DNA from: Leucobacter ruminantium
GTDB lineage: Bacteria > Actinomycetota > Actinomycetes > Actinomycetales > Microbacteriaceae
Direction of reading: 5' to 3'
Length of the DNA: 64,000 nt
Assembly: GCF_017565705.1 (NCBI RefSeq)
Contig: NZ_JAGDYL010000023.1
Coordinates: 1 to 64,000 of the forward strand
Part shown: piece by piece, positions 18,726 through 27,507 of the stretch
How positions within the stretch are numbered: position 1 is the stretch's first letter
Layout: each line of letters starts with the position of its first letter
Position numbers and translations under genes: made by a program
Notes under the pieces: model-generated
The model's database searches: none
Seen by the model: only the letters and a program-made list of their open reading frames with translations
Told to the model about the DNA's origin: nothing

Positions 18726-19558
18726 ACGACACGACGACACGCAGGGGTGGCCGGCTCGCGGTGATGACCGCGGTCGCCGGCACGGTACTGATCGCGGCCG
18801 GGGCGTTCTGGCTCAGCTTCACCGCACTCGCAGACCTTGCGCGTCGTTCGGGGATTGCGGCGGGGCAGGCGTGGGCGTGGCCGCTGATCGTGGACGGCAT
18901 TATCGTTGTCGCGACCGTCGCCGTCGTCGCGCTCGCGGGGAGCCGGGTCGCGTGGTATCCGTGGATGCTGCTGATCTGCGGGGCGGGGTTGTCGGTGACG
19001 GCGAACTCGATCCACGCGATTGTCGCAGCTGACGCCGACGTACCCGCGGTGCTCGCGGCGTGCGTTGCGGCGGTGCCGCCGTTGGTGCTGCTCGCGATCA
19101 CGCACCTCACCGTGATCCTCACCCGCCGCCAACCCCACGAAGACACCACCGCTGCGAGAGAGGATGCAGCGGAGTTGCACACCAAGGTGACCGACGCTCC
19201 GGCCGCGCCGGTGGCGGTGGCGTCGCTGGAACCTGCGCTCCGGGCGCCCGTGCTGATCTCCTCGCCGGAGCCCGAGCGAGACGATCTGGCGCCGCCCGAA
19301 CCAGGCGAGGTGACGGGGCGAGGCACCTGGTCGGGGCGTGAGGTCGCGGAGGTGCTGCGGGCGGGCGGCTGGTCAAACAAGAAGATCGCCCGCTACCTCG
19401 ACGTGCACCCTTCGACCGTCGGCCGATGGTTTCCGCAGACCACCACGCCACCGCCTGAGCCCGAGGCTGAGCAGCCGGCGGAGGCTGGCGATGACCCTGA
19501 AGATGCGCCGGTAGAACCGGCTGCAGCAGTACCTGAGAACGAGGAGGAACCCTCATGA
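18722..19558 (+). CDS. DUF2637 membrane protein with C-terminal helix-turn-helix
   Basis: A 278-residue protein with four hydrophobic segments at about 13-36, 48-70, 78-98 and 105-131, typical of DUF2637 proteins that accompany plasmid transfer and spread genes in actinomycetes. A long hydrophilic linker leads to a helix-turn-helix at about 205-237 (GWSNKKIARYLDVHPSTVGRWF) and an acidic tail. The arrangement suggests a DNA-binding protein held at the membrane. Its start overlaps the primase stop (ATGA), and its own stop overlaps the next start in the same way. Confidence 0.8.
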   Translation: MNDTTTRRGGRLAVMTAVAGTVLIAAGAFWLSFTALADLARRSGIAAGQAWAWPLIVDGIIVVATVAVVALAGSRVAWYPWMLLICGAGLSVTANSIHAIVAADADVPAVLAACVAAVPPLVLLAITHLTVILTRRQPHEDTTAAREDAAELHTKVTDAPAAPVAVASLEPALRAPVLISSPEPERDDLAPPEPGEVTGRGTWSGREVAEVLRAGGWSNKKIARYLDVHPSTVGRWFPQTTTPPPEPEAEQPAEAGDDPEDAPVEPAAAVPENEEEPS

Positions 19559-20058
19559 ATCCCGAAGAACACATGCCCGATACGGCGGGAGCGCGGGCGC
19601 GTCTGCATCCCGCACTCGCGGCGGCGATGGACGCCGAACGCACCCCCACGCAAGAGGCGATGTCGGAGGCGGAGCGGTCGATGCTCGCCGTGCAGCGCGA
19701 CCCCTCCCTGACCGCACGCGACCAAACCGAGCACGACAGCCCGGTGGACGTTGCGGAGGCGGAGATGCCCGCAGCCGAAGCAGCAACGGAGGCAAAGCGT
19801 CGGACGCAGGTCCGGTGGGTGCGTCCGACCGAGCTGGCGATGCAGGGCGGTGCCCGGGCGACGGGCTGGGGGCTCGATCTGCGGGCCGACCTCGCCCAGC
19901 GGCTCCGCGACGCCCGCACGGAGCGCCTGCAGGATCGTGCCGAAGGCCGTGCGGAACGGAGCGAACGGGCATCGCGGCTACCGGATCTGTTGATCGCCGG
20001 TCGCCGCCGGAATGCGCGGCGGCAGGAGCTGGCGCGTTCGGGGATGGGTCTGAGGTGA
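19555..20058 (+). CDS. Hypothetical ICE protein (167 aa)
   Basis: A charged soluble protein with no recognised domain. The N-terminal half is acidic and probably unstructured; the C-terminal half is a basic helix-rich region (LRADLAQRLRDARTERLQDRAEGRAERSERASRLPDLL) ending in an RRRNARRQELARSG tail, which would suit nucleic-acid binding. An ATGA overlap links its translation to the DUF2637 gene. A partner role in DNA processing is inference from position only. Confidence 0.65.
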   Translation: MNPEEHMPDTAGARARLHPALAAAMDAERTPTQEAMSEAERSMLAVQRDPSLTARDQTEHDSPVDVAEAEMPAAEAATEAKRRTQVRWVRPTELAMQGGARATGWGLDLRADLAQRLRDARTERLQDRAEGRAERSERASRLPDLLIAGRRRNARRQELARSGMGLR

Positions 20059-20151
20059 TCCGTCATGCACGCAGCGACTTGCCGGTTCGCGCAGGACCTC
20101 CCAGGGCCGATGCACGCGGTGTGCACCTGCTTTCCAGGAGGTGCCACGACC

Positions 20152-21024
20152 ATGAACCAAAACACGACAACCCCTGCTGCGCAGCCCGAAAGAGGCTCCC
20201 GGCGGGGGTTTGAGCATTCCGAAGGGCTCCGCGCCCTGCTGATCCGCCTGCACGAGGAGGGCCGGTGGGCGTGGAGGCACGACCCCGAAGTCGCCGCGCT
20301 CATGCAGTATGCCGCCGACAAGTACGCCGCGCTCGCGCGCCGCCACGGGCTCGACCCGTGGGAGGCAGCGGCCGCGGCGTTCGACGCGATGCGGACCGGC
20401 GCCGTCCGCCGCGCCGACGACCCCTGGGCGGTCATCACCCGCGCCGTGAAAGTCACCTGCATCGCCGAGGAGCGCGCGAACGGGCTGCTCTGTTCCGTGC
20501 ATCAGGCGCGCAGGCCGAAGTTCTCCGCGCATCACGACGCGGAACGCTTCTCGGACAGGGAGAACCCGCTCACCGACTACCACGAGAGCTTCGCGATCCC
20601 GGCCCCGGACTACTTCGCAGAGCCCGAGACCAGTGAGACCTCGGTGCGGGTCGGGCAAGCCATCGAAGACGCCGTCGCCCTGTTCCATCTGCTCGGCTGG
20701 CCGGTCGAGGCCGCACGGGGCGGGATGGAGTACCTCGTGACGAGGCTCGCAGAGTCGGCGTCCCGCGCTCAGGCGTTCGAGTCGCTGCGCCGCGACTACC
20801 ATGCCCGCGCCCTCCTCGACATCCCAGCCTCGTCGTGGCTGGCGATGCTCAGGGTGGTGCTCGGCAGCCCGGACCCGAACCAGGCGCACACGAGCGCCGC
20901 GCGGGGCGTGCTGCACCGCCTCGTCATAGGTGAACCGCTCCGCGCGCTCCTCGTCGATGACGTGGTGTTGTCGGAGGTGGTGCTGTCGGCTCCGGACGGG
21001 GGTGGGTGTCGTGGCTGCGAGTAG
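20152..21024 (+). CDS. Hypothetical ICE protein (290 aa)
   Basis: A soluble, helical protein that I cannot assign. Distinct blocks are WAWRHDPEVAALMQYAADKYAALARRHGLDPWEAAAAAF, WAVITRAVKVTCIAEERANGLL and LLGWPVEAARGGMEYLVTRLAESA; the spacing loosely resembles sigma-factor or replication-initiator helical domains but no diagnostic motif is seen. ATG 20152 follows AGGAGG by 10 bases; an earlier ATG at 20065 is possible but lacks a site. Its end overlaps the ParB-like gene by 14 bases, so the two are likely translated together. Confidence 0.7.
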   Translation: MNQNTTTPAAQPERGSRRGFEHSEGLRALLIRLHEEGRWAWRHDPEVAALMQYAADKYAALARRHGLDPWEAAAAAFDAMRTGAVRRADDPWAVITRAVKVTCIAEERANGLLCSVHQARRPKFSAHHDAERFSDRENPLTDYHESFAIPAPDYFAEPETSETSVRVGQAIEDAVALFHLLGWPVEAARGGMEYLVTRLAESASRAQAFESLRRDYHARALLDIPASSWLAMLRVVLGSPDPNQAHTSAARGVLHRLVIGEPLRALLVDDVVLSEVVLSAPDGGGCRGCE

Positions 21025-22120
21025 TCCGGGGCATATCGAGCTGGAACGCTCCCTTGATTCCATCGGCATTGGGGTGCGCCACCGCACCGACCTCGGCGAC
21101 ATTCCGGAGCTCGCCGATTCCATCCGCAACGAAGGTCTGCTGCAACCGATCACGATCACCCCGGACGGGATGCTGGTGTGCGGGCGGCGCCGGCTCGAAG
21201 CGTTGCGCCTGCTCGGATACCGTTCCACGAACGTGTGGGTGCGGTCGAACCTTTCCGACCGGCTCTCCCAGCTCCTCGCCGAGCAGAACGACAACGCCCT
21301 GCACAAGCCCCTCTCGTTGATCGAAGCGGAATCCCTGTATCGGGAACTCAAAGTCGTCCTCGCAGAGGACGCCGCTCGTCGGCAAGCCGCCACGAGGTTC
21401 GGCGCCGACGGCGGGATGTCGCAGGATTCTGCGGAGGCTTACGGTGGAGTCGATTCGACTCCACCGTGGAACGGTGAAGGCCGTACCCGAGAGCAGGCCG
21501 CGCTGATGGTCACCGGCAAGAAGTCCCAGAACATGCTCGAACAGCTCGGCAGGCTCAAAGACCTCGCTCACGACGAGCGCCGCCCCGCGCACATCCGCGC
21601 CCAGGCCGCAGAAGAGGTCGCCCGGATCGAGGCGGGCGGGAAAGTGCACGGCGCGCACCTCCGCATGAACACCGCCCTCTCCCTCGACGAGCTCGACCGG
21701 ATCGCCGCCGACCCCGCCCAGCCCGAAACCGTGCGAGCACAAGCCGTCTCCTCGGCGGCTGAAGTGCGGGCGGCGGCCAGCCAGGAGGCGCGCACGGCGG
21801 AGCTCGCCGCACTGGCTGCCGAAGCGATCGCTCGTGTCACCGCCGAAGGCCGCGGCAAGGGGAAGAAACGTGCAGTGCCAGTAGAACGTCCGAGGCTGAC
21901 GCTGGTGGTGTTGCCGCCGCGCGCGTTCGTCGCGCTCTGGGCCGACATGGACGGATGGGCGAAGAAGCACGATCCCGTCGTCCTCGCATCCGAACTCACG
22001 GCGGCGGAGTGGGAGAGCGCCGAAGCGGTGCTCGCCGAGACCGTCGCTTTCTTCGCCCTCATCCGCACCGAACGCGCCCAGGCCGCCGACACTGACACCC
22101 CGTCTGCGCACGCGATCTGA
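21011..22120 (+). CDS. ParB/Srx-domain DNA-binding protein
   Basis: A 369-residue ParB-like protein. The N-terminal domain has the family pattern DIPELADSIRNEGLLQPITITPDGMLVCGRRRLEALRLLGY, including the GRRR motif linked to CTP binding in ParB proteins. A helical centre (AEQNDNALHKPLSLIEAESLYRELK, then TREQAALMVTGKKSQNMLEQLGRLK) corresponds to the KorB-type DNA-binding part. The C-terminus is long and Ala-rich. No ParA is beside it, so it may act as a regulator or maintenance factor rather than a full partition pair. The GTG at 21011 was chosen as the first start after which the ParB fold begins; the ribosome site is weak. Confidence 0.8.
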   Translation: MAASSPGHIELERSLDSIGIGVRHRTDLGDIPELADSIRNEGLLQPITITPDGMLVCGRRRLEALRLLGYRSTNVWVRSNLSDRLSQLLAEQNDNALHKPLSLIEAESLYRELKVVLAEDAARRQAATRFGADGGMSQDSAEAYGGVDSTPPWNGEGRTREQAALMVTGKKSQNMLEQLGRLKDLAHDERRPAHIRAQAAEEVARIEAGGKVHGAHLRMNTALSLDELDRIAADPAQPETVRAQAVSSAAEVRAAASQEARTAELAALAAEAIARVTAEGRGKGKKRAVPVERPRLTLVVLPPRAFVALWADMDGWAKKHDPVVLASELTAAEWESAEAVLAETVAFFALIRTERAQAADTDTPSAHAI

Positions 22121-22217
22121 CGACGGCAGCCGCGACCTCAGCTGCCCTCATTGCGGGCGCGCGGGTGCACCTTCCGAGTACCGAATCCAGCCGTTCCTCG
22201 GAAGGGACCACCGTCTC

Positions 22218-22877
22218 ATGCGTCAGCCCACCGCACCGAAGCAGTCGTCGCGTCGCCTCCGCATCGCCCTGATCGTCGGCGGCCTCGTCCTCGCCCTGCT
22301 CGTCGGCATCGGCGTCTACGGGCTGCTGCGAGGCCCCGCCGCTCAGCACGCACCGGACACCGACAGCACGACGACGGTCCCGGAAGCTGATCGTAAACTT
22401 GCGCCCCGCGCACTATCGGAGGGCGCGGATGCCGAGCGGTTCTCTCGTTCGGTGGCAGAGCGACTGTTCGCATGGGACACCAGCCTCGGTCACGGGGTAC
22501 ATGAGTACATGCAAGTGATCGTCGATGTCGCTGATCGCGAGGAAGCGCCTGGCCTTGCCGGGGACCTCCGCGCCTATTTCCCAGACGATTCGGCCTGGGG
22601 CGAGCTGCGGAACTACGAGACCCGGCAATGGCTCACCATCGACACGATCACCGTCCCCGAGACCTGGCCGGAGGTCGTCGCCAACGCCCGGCCCGGCACG
22701 CTTCCGCCCGGTGCGGCCGCCTACACGATCACCGGCACCCGGCACCGCGAAGGCTCCTGGGAAGGCCAGGAAGTCGAGGATGCCAGGCCGGTGTCGTTCA
22801 CGATCTTCGCCGCTTGCCCCTCAGATGGTTCCTGCCGGCTGCTGCGGCTCTCGGCCGTCGACACCCCCATGCCGTAG
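22218..22877 (+). CDS. VirB8/TcpC-like conjugation protein
   Basis: A 219-residue protein with a short basic cytoplasmic N-terminus, one transmembrane helix (about 15-37) and an outer domain of about 170 residues. Topology and size match the NTF2-like VirB8/TcpC assembly factors of Gram-positive type IV secretion systems; sequence support is moderate. It is the first gene of the secretion block, 3 bases before the wall hydrolase. Confidence 0.65.
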   Translation: MRQPTAPKQSSRRLRIALIVGGLVLALLVGIGVYGLLRGPAAQHAPDTDSTTTVPEADRKLAPRALSEGADAERFSRSVAERLFAWDTSLGHGVHEYMQVIVDVADREEAPGLAGDLRAYFPDDSAWGELRNYETRQWLTIDTITVPETWPEVVANARPGTLPPGAAAYTITGTRHREGSWEGQEVEDARPVSFTIFAACPSDGSCRLLRLSAVDTPMP

Positions 22878-22880
22878 CTC

Positions 22881-24056
22881 ATGGCGAAGAAACTGCTCGT
22901 CCTCCTGCTGGTGCTGTTCTGCATCGGCCCGTCGACCGCGATCGTGGGCCTGGGCGCGTTCATGGGTCCGGCAGGATTCTGCCTCAACGGCTCACTCGTG
23001 GTCGGCCCGATCCCCGACAGCCTCACCGCCACCACCGCTGACGGCACCCCGGTCACGCTCGACAAGCGGCAACTCACTCACGCGGCGACGATCATCACCA
23101 CCGGGACCGGCATCCCCGGTGTCGGGCAGGCCGGCGTTCGTGTTGCGCTGATGGCCGCGCTCACCGAATCGCGGCTGCGGATGCTCGCCAACACTGGCGC
23201 CTACCCCGAGTCCGGGAACTATCCGAACGACGGTGACGCTTCAGATCACGACTCGCTGGGTCTGTTCCAGATGCGTCCCGCCGCAGGCTGGGGCACGGTC
23301 GCCGAGCTCATGAACCCGAGCTATCAGGCTCAGGCGTTCTATGGCGGGAAGGACGGACCGAACTATCCCTCGCCGCGCGGCCTGCTCGACATTCCCGGCT
23401 GGCAGTCCATGGACCCGGGAGCTGCAGCGCAGGCAGTCGAGGTCAGCGCCTATCCCGACCGCTACCGGAATTGGCAGCCCGTCGCCGATGCGATCCTCAC
23501 CGCCCTCACCGCCCCCGCACTCGGCAGTAACAGCGGCAACGGGGGTGGCGGGCAGGTGCCCGTGACTTCGCGGATCGTGTTCCCGCTCCCGGAGGGCAGC
23601 TACACGAGCACCGACAGCTTCGGGTGGCGCAGCGACCCCTTCACAGGGGAGAGCGAGTTCCACTCCGGCTCGGATCTTGCCGCAGCCGACGGCACCGCGA
23701 TCTTCGCCGTCGCAGATGGCCGCGTCGCGGTCGCGGAGTTCAGTGCCGGGTGGGGTGGCCTGATCGTGATCGAGCACACCGTGCAGGGTGCCCGCGTCGC
23801 CTCCTATTACGCGCATATGTGGCAGCACGGGATCTACGTCACTGGCGGCGAGACCGTGACGGCCGGGCAGCACATCGGCGATGTCGGGTCGTCGGGCCGT
23901 TCGACCGGCCCGCACCTGCACGTCGAGATCCGCCCCGGCGGGCAAGGGCAACCGCCCGTGAACGCGACCGAATGGCTCGCCCAGCACGGCGCCGTGTCGG
24001 GTGACGGCGCGACGACCGCGGCGGGGTGCCGCGCGAACTTCGGGAGCGCCGCATGA
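22881..24056 (+). CDS. Secreted wall hydrolase: transglycosylase-like plus M23 peptidase (VirB1-like)
   Basis: A 391-residue exported enzyme expected to open the cell wall for the transfer channel. An N-terminal hydrophobic signal/anchor (KKLLVLLLVLFCIGPSTAIVGLG) leads to a lysozyme-like region with the candidate catalytic Glu in AALTESRLR and the DSLGLFQMRPAAGWGT pattern. After a Gly/Ser linker an M23 peptidase follows, with zinc ligands in HSGSDLA and GPHLHVEI. Such two-domain hydrolases are standard in actinobacterial and firmicute conjugation operons. Its end overlaps the next gene by ATGA. Confidence 0.9.
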   Translation: MAKKLLVLLLVLFCIGPSTAIVGLGAFMGPAGFCLNGSLVVGPIPDSLTATTADGTPVTLDKRQLTHAATIITTGTGIPGVGQAGVRVALMAALTESRLRMLANTGAYPESGNYPNDGDASDHDSLGLFQMRPAAGWGTVAELMNPSYQAQAFYGGKDGPNYPSPRGLLDIPGWQSMDPGAAAQAVEVSAYPDRYRNWQPVADAILTALTAPALGSNSGNGGGGQVPVTSRIVFPLPEGSYTSTDSFGWRSDPFTGESEFHSGSDLAAADGTAIFAVADGRVAVAEFSAGWGGLIVIEHTVQGARVASYYAHMWQHGIYVTGGETVTAGQHIGDVGSSGRSTGPHLHVEIRPGGQGQPPVNATEWLAQHGAVSGDGATTAAGCRANFGSAA

Positions 24057-24319
24057 ACGTGTTTCCAGACTTCGGCGCCGTCGGTGCCTCCGACGAGCTC
24101 GCCTCGGTGATCGGCGCGCTCCTCACGATCGTGCTGATCGGGGCCGTGCTCACCCTGATCGTCTCCGCGATCATCTGGGCGGTCGCCTCCTCGTCCGGGA
24201 ACCCCTATGCGGCGCAGAAAGCCCGCATCGGGGTGCTCGTCGCCCTTGGCACCGCGGCGCTCGCAGGCGCCGGGGTCGCGTGGGCGAACTTCCTCCTCTC
24301 CGTCGGCGACACCCTCTGA
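24053..24319 (+). CDS. Small two-helix membrane protein (DUF6112-like, pilin-like), copy 1
   Basis: An 88-residue protein with two hydrophobic helices at about 17-42 and 62-82 joined by a short polar loop (SSSGNPYAAQKAR). This is the topology of VirB2/TrbC-type pilin subunits and of the DUF6112 family found in actinobacterial conjugation operons (family memory). No signal peptide is evident. It overlaps the hydrolase gene by four bases and is followed by a paralogue at 24402, with identical LIVSAIIW segments. Confidence 0.75.
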   Translation: MNVFPDFGAVGASDELASVIGALLTIVLIGAVLTLIVSAIIWAVASSSGNPYAAQKARIGVLVALGTAALAGAGVAWANFLLSVGDTL

Positions 24320-24401
24320 ACCTGCCGCTGCCGGGCTCTCGGGCGCACCTGCCTGGTGGACAGTCCACGTCCATACTCTGAGCGGCAAGGAGCGGCACCC
24401 T

Positions 24402-24674
24402 ATGATCGACATCGACCCGAACAGCAGCGGGCTTCCCGGGATCGCGCAGCTGCGCGACATCGTGGGCGCCGTGATGACCGTCGGCCTCATCCTCAGCGTC
24501 TTGGCGTTGATCGTCTCCGCGATCATCTGGGGTTTCGGGGCGAACAGCAGCAACCCGCACCTCGCATCACGCGGGAAGACCGGGGTGCTCGTCTCGTGCG
24601 GTGCGGCGGTGCTGTGCGGGGCGGCGGTGACGCTCATCAACTTCTTCTGGACCGTCGGCCAGGCCGTCAACTAG
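24402..24674 (+). CDS. Small two-helix membrane protein (DUF6112-like, pilin-like), copy 2
   Basis: A 90-residue paralogue of the preceding gene: shared LTLIVSAIIW-type first helix, NP-H/Y-A loop, GVLV start of the second helix and a short polar end. AAGGAG lies 9 bases before the ATG. Two diverged pilin-like subunits in a row may form a mixed fibre or channel, or one may be structural and the other regulatory. Confidence 0.75.
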   Translation: MIDIDPNSSGLPGIAQLRDIVGAVMTVGLILSVLALIVSAIIWGFGANSSNPHLASRGKTGVLVSCGAAVLCGAAVTLINFFWTVGQAVN

Positions 24675-24690
24675 CCGGCGGTGATCCAGG

Positions 24691-26010
24691 GTGAGTATCT
24701 GCGACATCCCCGGCATCTCCACCGTCTGCACCACGATCGGTGACGGCCCTGCCGGGCTGTTCTTCGGGTGGATCGCCTCAGCGATGGGCCTCGCCGTCTC
24801 CGCCCTGTTCCAGGGCATGTGGGAAGTGTTCTCCACCACGACCGCGGTCGACGTCACCAGCGACAGCTACGTGAAGGTCTACAACATCCTCTTCGGCATC
24901 GCCGTGTTCGTGACGCTGCTGTTCTTCTGCTTCCAGCTCATCACGGGGCTCGCGCGCCGCGACCCGTCGGCGCTCTCGCGGGCAGCGCTCGGGCTCGCGA
25001 AGTCGGTGCTGGGGTCGTTCGTGCTCATCACCTGCACCGCGCTCCTCTTGGAGATCACCGACCAGCTGTGCGTCGGCATCGTCCACGCCACCGGGCAGAC
25101 CATCGAGGGCATGGGCGACCGGCTCGCGCTCCTCATCGGCGCCACCGCGGTCACCCCGCTGACTGGAGGGGCCGGGGTGCTGCTCACGATCTTCCTGACC
25201 GGGCTCATGATCGCAGCGATCTTCATCCTCTGGTTCTCCCTCCTCATCCGCAAAGCCCTGCTGCTGGTCGCTATCGTGTTCGGCCCGATCGCGCTCGCAG
25301 GCCTGACCTGGGAGGCGTCGCGCGGCTGGTTCGGGAAATGGGCGACCTTCGTCGTCGCGCTCATCGCGTCGAAGCTCGTGGTCGTGGTGATCTTCCTGAT
25401 CGCCACCACCCAGGTCGCCGCCCCCATCAGCCTCGACCTGAAATCCTTGTCAGAGCCAATCGCGGGGATCGTGCTGCTGTTCGTCGCCGCGTTCGCCCCG
25501 TACCTGGCGTATAAGTTCCTCGCCTTCGTCGGGTTCGACATGTACCAGGCGGCGTCGATGGAGCAGGAGGCGAAGTCCGCGCTCAACCGGCCGATCCCGC
25601 TCCCCGCGAAACCGACCGGGCAACCCCCGAAGCAGGTGCTCGACAGTGCGGACGCGGGCAAGCCCCCGCCGCAGCCGCCCCCGCCGGCGCAGACTGCACC
25701 AGCAGGAGGCGGTGCCGCGGCAGGCAGTGCCGGTGCTGGGGCCGGGAGCGGTGCGGCAGGCGGCGGGGCTGCGGGCGGTGCCGCGGGAGGGGCGGCCGCA
25801 GCGGGGCCTGCCGCCGCGATCGTCGCGGGGGCGGTCGTCGTGAAGGAGACCGCGACCGCGGGCCCGAAGCTCGGCAACGCGATCGGAGGCGCCGCAGGCT
25901 CCCACGCCGGCAGCGCCTCCGAGCAGGCAGCCCCGCCGGCCCAGAGCACGCCGGTGCGACAGCCGCCCGCGGTCCTCCCGCCGACCACGCAGCCGGGCGG
26001 GAAGGGGTGA
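24691..26010 (+). CDS. VirB6/TrbL-like polytopic conjugation channel protein
   Basis: A 439-residue inner-membrane protein. Roughly six to seven hydrophobic segments lie between 24 and 285, including the central pair around LLTIFLTGLMIAAIFILWFSLLIRKALLLVAIVFGPIALAGL, a region typical of VirB6/TrbL proteins. The last 150 residues are Pro/Gln- then Gly/Ala-rich and probably cytoplasmic or unstructured. It should form the membrane channel with the pilin-like and ATPase subunits. The GTG start lies 16 bases after the preceding stop. The stop lies just before the SCO6880-family gene. Confidence 0.85.
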   Translation: MSICDIPGISTVCTTIGDGPAGLFFGWIASAMGLAVSALFQGMWEVFSTTTAVDVTSDSYVKVYNILFGIAVFVTLLFFCFQLITGLARRDPSALSRAALGLAKSVLGSFVLITCTALLLEITDQLCVGIVHATGQTIEGMGDRLALLIGATAVTPLTGGAGVLLTIFLTGLMIAAIFILWFSLLIRKALLLVAIVFGPIALAGLTWEASRGWFGKWATFVVALIASKLVVVVIFLIATTQVAAPISLDLKSLSEPIAGIVLLFVAAFAPYLAYKFLAFVGFDMYQAASMEQEAKSALNRPIPLPAKPTGQPPKQVLDSADAGKPPPQPPPPAQTAPAGGGAAAGSAGAGAGSGAAGGGAAGGAAGGAAAAGPAAAIVAGAVVVKETATAGPKLGNAIGGAAGSHAGSASEQAAPPAQSTPVRQPPAVLPPTTQPGGKG

Positions 26011-26015
26011 GTCCC

Positions 26016-27476
26016 GTGACAACGAATACCGCCGATACGTTCGAGTTGCAGCCGGTGCAGTTCTCCCGGCTCACCCGCCGCGGCATCCTCCTCGGCCTCT
26101 CACTCTCGCAGCTCATCGTCCTCGCGACCGCGCTCCTCATAATCGTCGCGGGCCTCTACACGAACGGCGGCGCCGGCCTCGCCTGGTCATCTCCCGCGTG
26201 GACGTCGCTCGTCGCGATCGCCTGGGTGAGCGTCGGCGGCCGGAAGCTCATTGAGTGGGCGCCCATCGTCACCCGCTGGATGCTCCGCACCCGGGCGAAG
26301 CAAACCCGCTACCGCAGGCGCGTCGTGAAGCCCCGCCCCGCCAGCACGCTCGCACTCCCCGGCGACATGGCGGCGCTCAGGGAATGGGTCGACCCGGAAA
26401 CGGGGGCGGCGATGATCCACGACCCGCACGCGCAGACCCTCACCGCGGTGTGCGGGGTGCAGCACCCGGCATTCGTGCTCCTCGACCCCGCAGAGCAGCA
26501 GCGCCGCGTCACCGGCTGGGGCCGCGTGCTCGCCGCCGCCTGCCGCTCGGGCCGAATCGCCCGTATTCAGGTCATGGAGCGCACCCTCCCCGATTCCGGG
26601 TCCGGGCTCACCGAGTGGTGGCGGCAGCATGGCACCGACGACGGCTCCTGGGCGGCGACCACCTACCGGGAACTCATCGAGCGGGCAGGCCCCGCAGGCG
26701 AGCGCCACGCCACCACCGTGTCTCTGTCGATCGACATGCGCGCCGCCGCCAGGCAGATTCGTTCCGCAGGCGGCGGCATGAAGGGCGCGGCCTCTGTGCT
26801 GCGGCAGGAGATGCAGTCGTTCCAGACCGCGCTCCGCAGCGCCGAGCTGCACATGACCGGCTGGCTCACCCCGGGCGACGTCGCCTTGATCCTCCGCACC
26901 GCCTACGACCCCGCTGCGGGTCCCGCGCTGGAACGGCACGGCGAGTTGGGCCGGGATCTCGCCATTGCCGGCCCGGTCGCGGTGACCGAATCGTGGGATC
27001 GGCTGCGCTCCGACAGCGCGCACCATGCGGTGCTGTGGATCAGCGAATGGCCCCGAGCGCAGACCTTCCCCGGGTTCCTCGCCCCGCTCGTCCTCACCGG
27101 CGGTGTGCTCCGTTCCCTCTCGCTGCACTACCTCCCGGTCCGGGCGGATCAGGCGGCACGGGATCTGCGGAAGAAGAAGACCGAGATGATCGCCGACGCC
27201 GCGCAACGGCGGAAGATCGGCCAGGTCGAAGACACGCAAGCCTCCGCCGAGTACAGCGATGTCCTGCAACAGGAATCCGAGCTCACCGCCGGTCACGGCG
27301 TCCTGCGGGTCGTCGGCCTCGTCTCCGTCTCGGCACCGACCGCGAGCGAACTCGACGCTGCCGTGTCGCAGATCGAACAAGCCGCGATCCAGGCCTCCTG
27401 CGAAACAAGAAGGCTCGTCGGGCAGCAAGCCCAGGCCTTCACCGCGGCGGCGCTCCCGCTCTGCCGGCCTATCTGA
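26016..27476 (+). CDS. SCO6880-family conjugation protein (VirB3/VirB4 N-terminal-like)
   Basis: A 486-residue protein. Two membrane helices near residues 25-50 and 58-75 resemble VirB3/PrgI. The remaining 390 residues have no Walker motif and look like the N-terminal scaffold domain of VirB4, including PGFLAPLVLTGGVLRSLSLHYLPVRADQAARDLRKKKTE. In this layout the ATPase domain is encoded separately downstream (28320-29813). GTG 26016 was preferred over GTG 26007 because GAAGGGG sits 8 bases before it. Confidence 0.85.
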   Translation: MTTNTADTFELQPVQFSRLTRRGILLGLSLSQLIVLATALLIIVAGLYTNGGAGLAWSSPAWTSLVAIAWVSVGGRKLIEWAPIVTRWMLRTRAKQTRYRRRVVKPRPASTLALPGDMAALREWVDPETGAAMIHDPHAQTLTAVCGVQHPAFVLLDPAEQQRRVTGWGRVLAAACRSGRIARIQVMERTLPDSGSGLTEWWRQHGTDDGSWAATTYRELIERAGPAGERHATTVSLSIDMRAAARQIRSAGGGMKGAASVLRQEMQSFQTALRSAELHMTGWLTPGDVALILRTAYDPAAGPALERHGELGRDLAIAGPVAVTESWDRLRSDSAHHAVLWISEWPRAQTFPGFLAPLVLTGGVLRSLSLHYLPVRADQAARDLRKKKTEMIADAAQRRKIGQVEDTQASAEYSDVLQQESELTAGHGVLRVVGLVSVSAPTASELDAAVSQIEQAAIQASCETRRLVGQQAQAFTAAALPLCRPI

Positions 27477-27507
27477 CCACCGCCCCTTCTTGAATGGAGT
27501 CCCGATC

